A DNA stretch of 64,000 nt from Enteractinococcus fodinae (GCF_031458395.1 NZ_JAVDYJ010000001.1:1178001-1242000); one strand, 5' to 3'. Counted from the stretch's first letter, positions 28,485 to 38,793 are shown. Numbers and translations: made by a program. The notes: generated from the letters alone by a model not told the origin.

Positions 28485-29210
28485 GTGGCCCGCTCAGCAA
28501 AATCCACGCCCAAATCTACGTGGGCCGCTGAGGACACAGTAGAACACTTATCGAAGCATCTCGGCGTCAGTTTTGACCCCGAGATGCTTCGTCTTGCATT
28601 AACCCACCGTTCCTATGCCTTCGAACACGATGGGCTGCCCACTAACGAACGGTTAGAGTTCCTCGGCGACGCAGTCTTGGGTGTATTGGTAACCGACTAC
28701 CTCTTCAAGACCTACACGAACGAAGCCGAAAGTGAGCTTGCCAAAAAACGCGCCTCGATCGTCTCCACCGTGGCACTGGCGCATGTTGCCCGAAAATTCG
28801 ATTTAGGGCGGTACATCTTCTTAGGCGAAGGCGAAATCCGCACCCACGGCGGGAACAAAGATTCCATCCTGGCCGACACCTTCGAAGCCTTGGTCGGCGC
28901 CACGTACCTCCACGCTGGGTTCGACGCTGCCTGGACCATCGTGCAACGGCACGTCATCCCGCTGCTCGATGATGAAAAAATCATGGGTGCCGGCAAGGAC
29001 TGGAAAACGTTGGTACAAATGGCAGTAGATCAGCGCGACCTGGGCCCGATCGAATATCAAGTCGAAGGGACCGGACCAGATCACAATCGAACCTTCAGCG
29101 CGACCCTGGTTGTAGCGGGCAAAGCGTACGCCACAGCACAAGCCAAAACGAAAAAAGACGCAGAACGACTCGCCGCCTGGCGGAGTCTGTCAGACCTCGA
29201 AAAAGCGTAA
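28485..29210 (+). CDS. rnc: Ribonuclease III
   Basis: RNase III cleaves double-stranded RNA during rRNA and mRNA processing. The 241 residues have the nuclease signature NERLEFLGDAVLG near residue 55, with the catalytic Glu/Asp, and the second acidic site DTFEALVGATYLHAG. A C-terminal double-stranded RNA-binding domain follows (about 170-238, ending AKTKKDAERLAAWRSL). I chose the GTG at 28485. The frame is open further upstream but runs through rpmF. mutM begins directly at the next base after the stop. Confidence 0.94.
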   Translation: MARSAKSTPKSTWAAEDTVEHLSKHLGVSFDPEMLRLALTHRSYAFEHDGLPTNERLEFLGDAVLGVLVTDYLFKTYTNEAESELAKKRASIVSTVALAHVARKFDLGRYIFLGEGEIRTHGGNKDSILADTFEALVGATYLHAGFDAAWTIVQRHVIPLLDDEKIMGAGKDWKTLVQMAVDQRDLGPIEYQVEGTGPDHNRTFSATLVVAGKAYATAQAKTKKDAERLAAWRSLSDLEKA

Positions 29211-30110
29211 ATGCCGGAACTACCTGAAGTTGAAGTTGTCCGTCGGGGCATCCACCGGTGGGCTACCTACGCCACGGTCACACAGGTCGAAGTGCTCGAC
29301 CAGCGCAGCCTACGCCGCCACGAAGTCGGTGAAGCGGATTTCATCGCCAGACTGACTGGCCAACTCCTCGACGAACCCCAACGCCGCGGTAAATACCTGT
29401 GGATCCCATATGGCGAAGGGTCCCACGCCCTGGTTGTGCATCTTGGGATGTCGGGTCAAGTTTTGGTGACCGATCCGAGTCTGCCCGATCCTAAACATCT
29501 GAAAATCCGCATCACTATCACATCCGGGGACCGCATTCAAGAGTTACGCTTCGTAGACCAGCGTATCTTCGGCGGTTTATATCTCGACGCCCTCGTTCCT
29601 GCCGTGGACCGTCCCGAAGAGCTCCTCCCTGCGACCGTGACACACATTGGACGAGACCCACTGGATGACCACTTCGACACCGAGGCTGTCTTTCGCAAAT
29701 TGCGCAAGCGACGCTCTAATCTGAAACGTGCGTTGCTGGATCAGTCCCTCTCATCCGGTATTGGCAATATCTACGCCGATGAAGCCCTGTTCAGGGCTCG
29801 CCTGCATTATTCCAGACCCACTGAGACGCTGACTCGTAACGAAGTGTCCAGAGTGTATTCAGCAGCTGAACAGGTCATGAGGTTAGCGTTGTCGCAGGGT
29901 GGTACCTCCTTTGACGCCCTGTACGTGAACGTCAACGGCGAATCTGGATATTTTGATCGTTCGCTCTACGTTTATGGCCGCCACGGACAGCTATGTTATC
30001 GCTGTGAGGAACGGGGTCAGGAAACGCTGATTGAGCGGCGTAAATTCATGAATCGCTCCTCGTATTTTTGCCCCGTCTGCCAGCCGGTGCCCCGACGTGC
30101 CCGGAAATAA
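29211..30110 (+). CDS. mutM: Formamidopyrimidine-DNA glycosylase
   Basis: MutM removes oxidised purines from DNA and cuts the strand. The 299 residues begin [12 protein letters not shown], where the proline after the initiator methionine is the catalytic nucleophile. The helix-two-turn-helix region includes [12 protein letters not shown], and the C-terminal zinc finger is CYRC...CPVC. It is the last gene of the DUF177-rpmF-rnc unit. In related genomes smc usually follows; here smc is 15 kb away behind polysaccharide genes. Confidence 0.95.
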   Translation: MPELPEVEVVRRGIHRWATYATVTQVEVLDQRSLRRHEVGEADFIARLTGQLLDEPQRRGKYLWIPYGEGSHALVVHLGMSGQVLVTDPSLPDPKHLKIRITITSGDRIQELRFVDQRIFGGLYLDALVPAVDRPEELLPATVTHIGRDPLDDHFDTEAVFRKLRKRRSNLKRALLDQSLSSGIGNIYADEALFRARLHYSRPTETLTRNEVSRVYSAAEQVMRLALSQGGTSFDALYVNVNGESGYFDRSLYVYGRHGQLCYRCEERGQETLIERRKFMNRSSYFCPVCQPVPRRARK

Positions 30111-30143
30111 AACCGTCTATACTCTTGTCTAATACGTTTTCCA

Positions 30144-31268
30144 ATGAGAAAGAAGCTGCGAAGAACTATGCGCAAACCGCCTGCACCAAAGCGTGTCAGC
30201 CGCGTTCGCCTTCCACGGCGCGGTGCAGCTCTTTCGATCATTGCTTCAACCGGAATTATCGTCGGTGCCACCGCAGCCGCGGCCACCAGCTTCTCCAACC
30301 AGATCGCACAAGACTTCGACACCAACCGTGAAGTCGTAGAAACCGGTATCGATCAGCACACCGATGCCTTCGACGACGGCGAAATGAATATTCTCGTGCT
30401 CGGTTCTGACGCTCGAGAAGACGAAGACCCCGAGGCGCAACGCTCCGACACGATGATGCTGGTGCACATCCCGGAATCCCGCGATGAAGCCTACGTGATG
30501 TCGATCATGCGCGACTTATGGGTGGAAATCCCAGACGTTGGGATGTCCAAGGTCAACTCGGCACAGAGCTACGGCGGCTATCCGCTGACGATCCAGACCG
30601 TTGAGAACCTCACCGGCGCTGAAATCGATCACATGGTTGTCATAGACTTTGATGGTTTCCGGGATCTCACCACCGCGCTGGGCGGAGTCGAAATCAATAA
30701 TGACATGGCTTTTTCAGCCGGTCAGGTCAACCCCAGTTACTACCCAGAAGGCACAATCCGATTAGAGGGTACTGATGCGCTGCGCTTTGTCCGCGAGCGG
30801 AAAGCCTTCACGGATGGGGACTACCAGCGGGTCAAAAATCAGCAGAAATTCTTAACGGGTATTGCCTCCGGTGTGCTGGACTCATCTACACTCACCGATC
30901 CGGGCAAAATCTCGGGTATGGTCCAGGCCTTCACCCCATATCTGACCGTCGATGAATCCTTAGATGCCAGCACACTCGTCAGCTACGGGCTATCGATGAA
31001 TGAGCTGCGACCGTCAGCAATCACAAGCTTCACCATCCCGAATACCGGAACGGGCACGACTGCTGGGGGAGCGTCGGTCGTGTGGCCGGATGAAGAAGGT
31101 CTCATCGAGATGCGTACCGCCATGGAACAAGGCACGATGTCAGAATTCGTCGAAGAACTCGAACAGCGTCTCGAAGAAGATCGACTCGGGCCTGAATCAC
31201 CTGAGGACTCCGAAGATGAAGAGTCGATCGATGAAGAAGTCACCGTCTCGGAAGATAACCCACTCTAG
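30144..31268 (+). CDS. LytR-CpsA-Psr (LCP) family cell-wall polymer transferase
   Basis: LCP proteins attach secondary wall polymers from undecaprenyl carriers to peptidoglycan outside the membrane. The 374 residues have a basic cytoplasmic start, one membrane helix (about 28-50) and an LCP domain (about 84-240). LCP motifs include ILVLGSDAR, RSDTMMLVHI, SIMRDLW, KVNSAQSYGG, the VVIDFDGFRDL strand and ALRFVRERKAF. The C-terminal tail is strongly acidic. The ATG at 30168 (eight codons later) is an alternative start. A TATACT -10-like hexamer lies at 30118-30123. Its TAG overlaps the GTG of the next glycosyltransferase gene, which ties it to polymer synthesis. Confidence 0.9.
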   Translation: MRKKLRRTMRKPPAPKRVSRVRLPRRGAALSIIASTGIIVGATAAAATSFSNQIAQDFDTNREVVETGIDQHTDAFDDGEMNILVLGSDAREDEDPEAQRSDTMMLVHIPESRDEAYVMSIMRDLWVEIPDVGMSKVNSAQSYGGYPLTIQTVENLTGAEIDHMVVIDFDGFRDLTTALGGVEINNDMAFSAGQVNPSYYPEGTIRLEGTDALRFVRERKAFTDGDYQRVKNQQKFLTGIASGVLDSSTLTDPGKISGMVQAFTPYLTVDESLDASTLVSYGLSMNELRPSAITSFTIPNTGTGTTAGGASVVWPDEEGLIEMRTAMEQGTMSEFVEELEQRLEEDRLGPESPEDSEDEESIDEEVTVSEDNPL

Positions 31269-34192
31269 TGACCCGCCGCTTACTACTCGTTACCCATTCC
31301 TACACTCCTGAATTTACGGCACCGCAGCGCCGGTGGAAGAAGTTCCTCGCTGGTCTGAGCGCTGTCGGTTGGGAAGTGGAAGTCCTCACCCCACCGGCAG
31401 ATCCACGCTATATTGACCACAGCCAGGACGACGAAAGCTATCTGACTATTCGGCGTACCCCCGACATGGGATTCCTGCCCGATACCAGGGTCGGTAGACT
31501 CGCGAAAGCCGTCATCCACGCTGGCACCTCCGTCCCGCTGTCAGTGCTGTCCGATGCGGACATCGTGGTGGCCACAGTGCCAGCCCTACCCAACTTAGTG
31601 GCAGGGCGGATCATCGCCTGGATCAAGAACGTGCCCTATGTCGTCGAGATGCGAGATGCCTGGCCCGATCTCATCTTCGAATCTGAAAGTGGCGGCAAAG
31701 TCTTTGGCACACTGGTAGCCGAAGCCATCACGCGGATTCAACGCTCGTCCGATCAGCTTATTGCCGTGACCAAAGGCTTCGCAGAGACCCTAGAACATCG
31801 TCAGATGCCACCGGTCGAAGTCATCTTCAACAGCCGCCAGACCCAAGACATGCCAATTGTGGAGGCACGCTCTCGCACCTCCGGTGAACTGCACGTGCTC
31901 TACTTAGGTAACCACGGGGAATCACAGCAGCTGGAACTGGTGATCGAAGCGGCCCGAATCGCCCAACGACGCAATCCGAACATCGCTGTCAGGTTTGTGG
32001 GGGAGGGTACCCAGAAACCTGAACTCGCGGCCATCAATGACGCAGCAGGATCGCCGGTTGATATGCAGGCTGCCTCATTTGGCCAAGAGACGCTGGAACA
32101 CTACCAGTGGGCCGATACGTGCGTGGTGAGTTTGCGTTCCGACTGGGCCAGCTTTGCTCACACGGTGCCGTCCAAAACCTACGAGTTGCTGTCCTATGGC
32201 AAACACATCACCGGCGTGGTCTGTGGGGAAGCGGCCAGCATTCTGGCCGAGGCCGGGGACCATGCGGTCGTGCCTGATGATGCTGAAGCGCTTGCTGCGC
32301 TATGGTTACGACTAGCCGCTGATCCGCAATCCACACCGACCCAACATGAGGGCCGCGCCTGGGTGGCCGCACACGCCTCGGATACAGCGCAAGTCATGAA
32401 ATTGGACTCCGTCTTGAAACGAAAATTGCCGCAAAAACAAAACACTAGTCTGCTGAAACGCTCTTCGACGGCAGCTTCGATTTCGGCCACCGCAGCCCTG
32501 GAACACCTCAAGAACAACCGAGCACTCTTTGGTCTGCTGGTGTTACGCAGGCTGCCTCAGCGGTTGCGCGAACCCATTGCGAGTGCCGCGGCTTCCGTTA
32601 GTGGGGGACCGTTAGATACGCTTTCAGCGGTTGGAAAAGCTGTGCTAGGTCGCACCGACGAACTCAAACAGCAAGCCGAGGATCTCCTGGGACATCGCGG
32701 AGCGGATCGAAAGATCATTGATTACGCGCGAGTGTTCATCGCCCTGGGGGACATCGATACAGCGCAGTGGTTTATGGACCGAGTGCGTCCCACCACCAAG
32801 GGGCTGAACGCAGCACGAGCCTGGGCTGCATGGACCCGCGGCGATATGGCTCAAGCGGTCGAGCTGCTGGAAACCACGGAGCGGGAACGCAAGACTGTCG
32901 AGCGCTGGTCATCAGAACTCGCAAGCTTCCAAGGCGTAGCTCCGCGACTGAATCCTGTTGAAGATTATCATCCAAAGACTGAGCGTATCTTGCATGTGCT
33001 GACCAACTCTTTGCCGCATACACCGTCAGGCTATGCGCAGCGGTCGCATTCGATCATGCTGTCCCTGCGCGATCTTGGTTGGGATGTCTCTGCGGTGACC
33101 CGTATTGGTTGGCCGATCACCACCGGGGCGTTGCTGGCCGATGCCCAAGACTATGTAGATGGGATTAAGTACAAGCGTTTGCTACCCTCCCAGCTCGAAT
33201 CTCACTTTGGTGAGCGCCTCCAACAAAACGCTGAAATGCTGCTGCAGTATGTGTTGTGGAACCGTCCGGCAATGTTGCACACCACCACGCACTGGACCAA
33301 TGCCATGGTGGTCCAGGCCGTCGCCGAGGCAGTGGGCATTCCTTGGGTCTATGAGGTCCGTGGTCAGTTGGCTGATACTTGGGCATCCGCACGCGGTGAA
33401 GAAGCCTACGACACGGATTACTACCGCCTCTTCCAAGCGCGTGAACGCGACGCCACCCTCACAGCCGACGGGCTCGTAACCCTGGGTGAGCAAATGAAAC
33501 AGAACCTAGTCCAGTTTGGGGCCGAAGCTGAAAACATCGTGCTGAGCCCCAACGCAGTGGGCGGACGATTCCTACAAGAACCGGGGGACACCAAAGCCGC
33601 TCGTCGCAAGTTAGGTCTGGATCCAGACCTCGAATACGTGGGAACCATCAGTTCGCTTGTTCCATATGAGGGACTAGAAACGGTAGTGGAAGCAGCTGCT
33701 AAATTGATTCCCCAGCGGCCGAGGCTTCGATTGCTCATCGTCGGCGACGGCACTGCACTGCCAAATATTATTGAGACAGCCCGCAAACTCGGTATCGCTG
33801 ATCGCCTCATTACCCCGGGCCGTGTTGACCGAGATCAATCTCACCTTTATCATCAAGCGCTCGATATCTTTGTGGTCCCGCGAATCTCAACGCAGGTAAC
33901 GCGAATGGTCACTCCAATGAAGTCTGTAGAAGCTTCGGCGAGTGCCAAACCTGTGATGGCATCAGACTTACCGGCTTTGTCAGAGCTCGTTCAGCACGGT
34001 AAAACGGGCCTATTGATAGCTGCAGAAGACTCTGAGGCATGGGCGAACGGTATTACTAAACTACTCGACGATCCAGAGCTAGCCCGTAAGATGGGACAGG
34101 CCGGACGTCGATGGGTTCTGGAAGAACGAACCTGGCAAGCCAACGCAGAAAAATACGACCAACTGTATCGGCGTATCCTGGACAACGAGTAA
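31268..34192 (+). CDS. Double glycosyltransferase (two GT4-like modules fused)
   Basis: This 974-residue cytoplasmic protein contains two complete GT-B type transferase modules. The first (about 1-380) starts RRLLLVTHSYTPEFTAPQRRW and ends with the donor-site region PSKTYELLSYGKHITG. It reads like WbuB-type amino-sugar transferases. A helical linker of about 180 residues follows. The second module (about 572-970) starts RILHVLTNSLPHTPSGYAQR and has a classic GT4 donor site, PMKSVEASASAKPVMASDLPALSE. It could add two successive sugars. The GTG start shares a base with the LCP gene stop, so the two are coupled. Sugar specificity is unknown. Confidence 0.88.
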   Translation: MTRRLLLVTHSYTPEFTAPQRRWKKFLAGLSAVGWEVEVLTPPADPRYIDHSQDDESYLTIRRTPDMGFLPDTRVGRLAKAVIHAGTSVPLSVLSDADIVVATVPALPNLVAGRIIAWIKNVPYVVEMRDAWPDLIFESESGGKVFGTLVAEAITRIQRSSDQLIAVTKGFAETLEHRQMPPVEVIFNSRQTQDMPIVEARSRTSGELHVLYLGNHGESQQLELVIEAARIAQRRNPNIAVRFVGEGTQKPELAAINDAAGSPVDMQAASFGQETLEHYQWADTCVVSLRSDWASFAHTVPSKTYELLSYGKHITGVVCGEAASILAEAGDHAVVPDDAEALAALWLRLAADPQSTPTQHEGRAWVAAHASDTAQVMKLDSVLKRKLPQKQNTSLLKRSSTAASISATAALEHLKNNRALFGLLVLRRLPQRLREPIASAAASVSGGPLDTLSAVGKAVLGRTDELKQQAEDLLGHRGADRKIIDYARVFIALGDIDTAQWFMDRVRPTTKGLNAARAWAAWTRGDMAQAVELLETTERERKTVERWSSELASFQGVAPRLNPVEDYHPKTERILHVLTNSLPHTPSGYAQRSHSIMLSLRDLGWDVSAVTRIGWPITTGALLADAQDYVDGIKYKRLLPSQLESHFGERLQQNAEMLLQYVLWNRPAMLHTTTHWTNAMVVQAVAEAVGIPWVYEVRGQLADTWASARGEEAYDTDYYRLFQARERDATLTADGLVTLGEQMKQNLVQFGAEAENIVLSPNAVGGRFLQEPGDTKAARRKLGLDPDLEYVGTISSLVPYEGLETVVEAAAKLIPQRPRLRLLIVGDGTALPNIIETARKLGIADRLITPGRVDRDQSHLYHQALDIFVVPRISTQVTRMVTPMKSVEASASAKPVMASDLPALSELVQHGKTGLLIAAEDSEAWANGITKLLDDPELARKMGQAGRRWVLEERTWQANAEKYDQLYRRILDNE

Positions 34193-34323
34193 CTTTTCTT
34201 GGTTTCATCGGGCTCGTCCGGATAAATCCAGTTTTGACTTATGATGGGCAGCTGGATAACTTTGATTGGTTAGAGTTTTCCTGACAATTCGGGCCTCTGC
34301 TCGTGCCGTGAGAAGGATAGTGA

Positions 34324-35577
34324 ATGTCGAATATCTCCAGCGTTGCCGTCATCGGTCTTGGTTACATCGGGTTGCCAACGGCTGCGATCTTGGCTGATAA
34401 GGGCTTGCGGGTCCACGGCGTAGACGTCAACCCCAAGACCGTTGATGCCGTGAATGCCGGATCGGTCCCCTTCGTGGAGCCAGAGCTAGGGGATTATGTG
34501 GCTCGCAATGTGGCCGCCGGTCGACTCACGGCCACAGTCGAACCTCCGACGGCTGATGCCTACATTGTGGCGGTCCCGACCCCGTTTCTTGAGAACAAGA
34601 CCCCGGATGTGTCCTACATTGAATCCGCTGGTCGAAATCTCGCACCCCAGTTGTCGGGTGACGAGCTGATTATTCTTGAATCGACCTCCCCTCCCGGTGC
34701 CACTGAACGGTTGGCTGAGGTGATCCACGAAGCGCGCCCAGATCTGGCCGAAGCTGGCACGTTGCAGTTCGCGCACGCTCCCGAACGTGTGTTGCCAGGT
34801 CAGGTGATGCGTGAGCTGGTCACCAATGACAGGATTATCGGCGGGTCCACCCCGGAGGCTGCCGAACGCGCTGTTGAACTGTACCGGACCTTCTGCGAGG
34901 CGGAGTTGGTTACCACCGATACCCGCACCGCGGAGATGTCCAAACTCGTCGAGAACTCCTTCCGCGATGTCAATATCGCCTTTGCCAATGAGTTGTCGAT
35001 GATTGCCGATGAAATCGGCGTCGATGTTTGGGAAGTCATTGCCCTGGCCAACCGGCACCCCCGGGTCAACATTCTCCAGCCCGGGCCTGGAGTTGGTGGG
35101 CACTGTATTGCGGTCGACCCATGGTTCATTGTCGCGGCAGCCCCGGAGACAGCCACAATCATCCGCAGTGCCCGCGAAATCAACGACTCAAAACCTGAGT
35201 GGGTCATCCGCCAGATCAAAGCCGAGGCCTTTGATGTGCAACAAGAAACCGGGCGCACCCCGGTCATCGCCACGCTGGGGTTGGCGTTTAAGCCGAACAT
35301 TGATGACCTGCGCGAGTCCCCAGCGCTGAATATTACCGAGGCGCTCTCGGACCAATTTACGCAATCCAAGATCCTCACCGTCGAGCCCCATATCGAGAAG
35401 CTCCCACCACGCTTGCAAGGTCGAGATAACCTGGAGTTGTGCGAAGTTCACGAGGCCATTGACGCCGCCGACATTGTCGTCCTGCTGGTTGATCACGCGG
35501 CTTTCGCCGACCTCGGTCCCAAAGCGTACGAGAAACGCGTCATCGACACCCGCGGTCAATGGCGAGATAGCAAGTAG
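34324..35577 (+). CDS. wecC: UDP-N-acetyl-D-mannosaminuronate dehydrogenase (WecC type)
   Basis: This NAD-dependent nucleotide-sugar dehydrogenase oxidises C6 of a UDP-sugar in two steps. The 417 residues start with VAVIGLGYIGLPTAAILAD. The middle shows the substrate helix TAEMSKLVENSFRDVNIAFANEL and the catalytic cysteine, Cys261, in GPGVGGHCIAVDPWF. The WDPW-like end of that motif and the overall pattern resemble UDP-ManNAc dehydrogenase more than UDP-glucose dehydrogenase. wecB at 43947 would make its substrate. GAGAAGGATAG precedes the ATG. The exact UDP-sugar is an inference from family likeness and from wecB. Confidence 0.88.
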   Translation: MSNISSVAVIGLGYIGLPTAAILADKGLRVHGVDVNPKTVDAVNAGSVPFVEPELGDYVARNVAAGRLTATVEPPTADAYIVAVPTPFLENKTPDVSYIESAGRNLAPQLSGDELIILESTSPPGATERLAEVIHEARPDLAEAGTLQFAHAPERVLPGQVMRELVTNDRIIGGSTPEAAERAVELYRTFCEAELVTTDTRTAEMSKLVENSFRDVNIAFANELSMIADEIGVDVWEVIALANRHPRVNILQPGPGVGGHCIAVDPWFIVAAAPETATIIRSAREINDSKPEWVIRQIKAEAFDVQQETGRTPVIATLGLAFKPNIDDLRESPALNITEALSDQFTQSKILTVEPHIEKLPPRLQGRDNLELCEVHEAIDAADIVVLLVDHAAFADLGPKAYEKRVIDTRGQWRDSK

Positions 35578-35588
35578 AGTCATTGTCT

Positions 35589-35951
35589 ATGAGTGACAAT
35601 CTCGAGGAAGTAAGCCTTGAAGTACTTCAACATCGACTTATTGAAGAAGTCGAAGCTCAACAGCGCCTCCAAGAAGAATTAAGGGTTGCGTTAGAGAGCG
35701 AGAAACAACTTCGTTTAGAAAATGATGTGTTGTGGGCCCATCTCGAAGATAGACATCCAGGTCGTCTTACGGATGCCAGAGATATGCTTGCCCGACTCAC
35801 TGAGGGTGGCGAGCTTACGCATGAGCTGAAACGAAGTGCCCTAGCGCCTTCGCGGCAGAACCGTACGCTCCGTCAGCGAGTACGTCGCAAGATCGGCACG
35901 TTACCCGGTGTGCACAAGATGTATCACGGCCTAAAAAACCTCAGAAAATAA
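35589..35951 (+). CDS. Small coiled-coil protein of unknown function
   Basis: I do not recognise this 120-residue protein. Residues about 5-55 have strong heptad character, rich in Glu, Gln and Leu (EEVEAQQRLQEELRVALE). The C-terminal 35 residues are very basic (RQRVRRKIGTLPGVHKMYHG). There is no signal peptide or membrane helix. The ATG at 35589 is assumed; a TTG two codons earlier is possible. It lies between the WecC-type gene and a large glycosyltransferase, so it may be a scaffold for the transferases. This is a guess. Confidence 0.65.
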   Translation: MSDNLEEVSLEVLQHRLIEEVEAQQRLQEELRVALESEKQLRLENDVLWAHLEDRHPGRLTDARDMLARLTEGGELTHELKRSALAPSRQNRTLRQRVRRKIGTLPGVHKMYHGLKNLRK

Positions 35952-35991
35952 CTGCCTCGACCCTCCTACGTGGATAGAAGGTGTATCAATA

Positions 35992-38679
35992 TTGGGTTCG
36001 GTCTCGAATGCGTCACCGAGAAGGTTCGATGTACTTCAGAAGCGGCTTGAAGAACTAGCTACGCAACAGCAGGAAGTTCAACAACGCCTAGCTACCTACG
36101 GCAGTCTTACAGACATGAGCAGCCTGCTGCGTATCTCAGCAATCCACTCCGAACCGATTTCAGATCGCCTCTCGCATCTACTGCATGCTCCCAGAGGGCA
36201 GGATCTGAGGTCAGAGGTTCTCGGTCAATTGTCTGATCTCCCACCCACCAGCGGCGGGATCGCGAACACACCATTTGCCACAAAGATCGGTATAATTTCT
36301 GATCTCTTTTTGTACAAGAGCTTTGAAGGATTAGCAGACTTCAAGCCCATTTATCCGCATAATTACCAGCAGCATTCTGATATTGACGTACTCCTGTTGG
36401 TTTCCACGTGGAAAGGAATCGACGGCATATCGTGGAAGGGCGTGACAGCTCGACGTAGTGAGCAGCGGGAGCTCCTATTCGACCACATCCTTCCGTTCTA
36501 CCGCGACCTCGGGATCCCGATCGTCTTTTACTCGAAAGAAGACCCACCAAACTACGCTCAGTTCTTGCCGTTTGCGCAGCAGGCCGACTACATCTTCACT
36601 TCAGCTGAGGAGAAGGTTGAACAGTATCGGGCGGACTGTCCTCACGCTATCAATGTTGAGACACTGTCCTTTGGCATCAACCCGAAAAATCACTCGCCGA
36701 TAGGTAGCCAACAGGGCGAGATAAAGTCCCTGGTGCCTTTTGCCGGCTCCTGGTTCAACCATAAGTATCCAGACCGAGCCCGATGGGGCGGCGACATCCT
36801 CGATGCCGTCGTAGCGTCTGACTACTACGATCTGTTGATATTCGACCGTAATTCCGAGCTCCACGATCCGCGGTATCGATTCCCCAACCGCTACGCCTAT
36901 ACCCTCACTCCAGCCATAGATCATCAGACTTTGTTGGATATTCAGCGCCGTGTCGATGTCAGCGTTAATCTCAACTCAGTGTCTGATTCTTCTTCTATGT
37001 TTGCTAACCGGGCCATCGAGTTACAGGCTCAGGGCACTGTGGTGCTCAGTAACTACAATGTGGCACTGAATTCTCGCTACCCTCACGTACACATCAGTAA
37101 CGGTTTCACTGATACCCTAGCCACGTTGAACACAATGACTGAACGTGAAATCCGAGACATTCAAGCAGCGGGGATCCGCTCGGCTTTCTCACACGAGCTG
37201 GCTCTCATGCGTATCTCAAAAATTCTCTCGACCATTGGTCTGAGTGCCAGCGTCCCAGAGCCAAGAGTCGTCATTCTCAAGCACTCAGACGACGCGGCAC
37301 TACAGCAGGATATGGCCCAGCAAACCTACCCAAATATCGTCGATACCGTCCCGGTAGACGATGTCAGCAACGTCCATGATCTTCCAGATCGTGCCGACGT
37401 TGTCGTCCATGTCGGTACCCAGCATGAGTATGCGCCTACTCATGTGGAAGATCTGGTCAACGCCTTCCGCTATACCGATGCGCGTGCAGTTGAGAAGTTT
37501 GAAGCGTCTGCAGCCAACCCACATCACGCCATGAGACATACCTACGCTGCGCTGCAGAATCAGCACTCGCTGGGGGCAGAGTATATAGGGGTTATCCCTC
37601 GCAGTGTCGAGCCCAAACCCGGCTATCGCATAGACGACATCGGAATACGAACGCGCACCGAAACCATCGAGGTCACACAGCGCACCCATAAGCCGGCCAT
37701 ACTGTCCGTGGTTGTCCCGATCTACAACAACGGGCCGCACCTGCTGTATAAATGCATCGCCTCACTGCGGCGATCGAGTATTTTCGATCAGATGGAGATC
37801 ATCTTGGTCGACGATGGTTCCACTGATCCCACAACGATTCATGCGTTCGAGGCCTTGGAACGGGAGCTCATAGGTGCGACTGTATATCGATTTGAACCGG
37901 GAGGCTCAGGCAGTGCTTCTCGCCCGCGAAATAAGGGTCTGGAACTCGCCTCGTGTGAATACGTGACGTACCTGGATCCAGATAATGAAGCGCTCAACGA
38001 TGCCTACGTCAAACTCCTGCACATCACCGCAAAGACTGATGTCGACTTCGCGGTCGGTGACATGACCCGGTGGCGCGGCGACAACAGCCCGGTACGTTAC
38101 ACGAAGTTCTTACGGGATCGTCTTGGCATCGAAGGCAATATCGGCGAAGGCGGACCCCAAGCACTGGTCGATATGGACTTCATGCCCATTAGCATTCAAG
38201 CCATTGTGGCGCGTACCGACTGGTTGCGAGGCCTTGGGCTTACCCAACCAGTCGGTGCTGTCGGGCAAGATTCCTATTTTTTCCAGCAGATGCTCTACTA
38301 CGCCAATAAGTTCGCAGTAGTTCCGGTAGCAGCCCACACATACTATGCCCAAGTGGAAAACTCCGTGGTGAATACGGTCAACGCCAAGTTCTTCGATAAG
38401 TATTTGCCCTTAGAGTCCGCCCGCAGCCAATGGCTGGAAGAGGTCGGATTGTTGGAGAGCTACAAAGCGTCTCGTATGGAGACATTCTTTACTGGATGGT
38501 ACCTGCGGAAGCTGGATGACGTTCCGGAAGAACAGCGTTCGCAAGCGATAGCTACAGTGGAAGAGCTCGGGCAGATGTATGGTTCTCATGAGTGGCAGAC
38601 CGAAGAAGCTCAGAGGTTCTGGAACCGTGACACTGACGAAGCCGTGCACTCGATTCAACAAGCTAGCCAGGAGGGGTAG
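35992..38679 (+). CDS. CgeB-like glycosyltransferase fused to GT2 glycosyltransferase
   Basis: The 895-residue protein has a short coiled-coil start (LEELATQQQEVQQRL). A CgeB/YkvP-like GT-B module follows at about 100-400, with IPIVFYSKEDPPNY, FAGSWFNHKYPDRARW and ANRAIELQAQGTVVLSNYN. The GT-A (GT2) module begins at about 566 with ILSVVVPIYNNGPHLLYKCI and LVDDGSTDP. It carries the metal motif as LDPDNEALND in place of plain DxD, and it is followed by a helical C-terminus. Teichoic and capsule polymerases use similar fusions. The TTG start has GAAGGTG upstream. Sugar specificity is not readable. Confidence 0.82.
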   Translation: MGSVSNASPRRFDVLQKRLEELATQQQEVQQRLATYGSLTDMSSLLRISAIHSEPISDRLSHLLHAPRGQDLRSEVLGQLSDLPPTSGGIANTPFATKIGIISDLFLYKSFEGLADFKPIYPHNYQQHSDIDVLLLVSTWKGIDGISWKGVTARRSEQRELLFDHILPFYRDLGIPIVFYSKEDPPNYAQFLPFAQQADYIFTSAEEKVEQYRADCPHAINVETLSFGINPKNHSPIGSQQGEIKSLVPFAGSWFNHKYPDRARWGGDILDAVVASDYYDLLIFDRNSELHDPRYRFPNRYAYTLTPAIDHQTLLDIQRRVDVSVNLNSVSDSSSMFANRAIELQAQGTVVLSNYNVALNSRYPHVHISNGFTDTLATLNTMTEREIRDIQAAGIRSAFSHELALMRISKILSTIGLSASVPEPRVVILKHSDDAALQQDMAQQTYPNIVDTVPVDDVSNVHDLPDRADVVVHVGTQHEYAPTHVEDLVNAFRYTDARAVEKFEASAANPHHAMRHTYAALQNQHSLGAEYIGVIPRSVEPKPGYRIDDIGIRTRTETIEVTQRTHKPAILSVVVPIYNNGPHLLYKCIASLRRSSIFDQMEIILVDDGSTDPTTIHAFEALERELIGATVYRFEPGGSGSASRPRNKGLELASCEYVTYLDPDNEALNDAYVKLLHITAKTDVDFAVGDMTRWRGDNSPVRYTKFLRDRLGIEGNIGEGGPQALVDMDFMPISIQAIVARTDWLRGLGLTQPVGAVGQDSYFFQQMLYYANKFAVVPVAAHTYYAQVENSVVNTVNAKFFDKYLPLESARSQWLEEVGLLESYKASRMETFFTGWYLRKLDDVPEEQRSQAIATVEELGQMYGSHEWQTEEAQRFWNRDTDEAVHSIQQASQEG

Positions 38680-38778
38680 TTCCGCAGCCCGGCATAGATG
38701 ATTGGCAGATGAGTTACTGCTCATTTCCAACACAAGCTCGCGGACAAGCCCAAACCTTTCGTATCTCCACGAATAGTT

Positions 38779-38793
38779 TAGAATTTATGAATG
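38779..38793 (+). promoter_or_regulatory. Candidate leaderless promoter of the membrane methyltransferase gene
   Basis: TAGAAT (38779-38784) fits TAnnnT and lies six bases before ATG 38791, without a visible Shine-Dalgarno. Spacing alone supports it. Confidence 0.35.
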
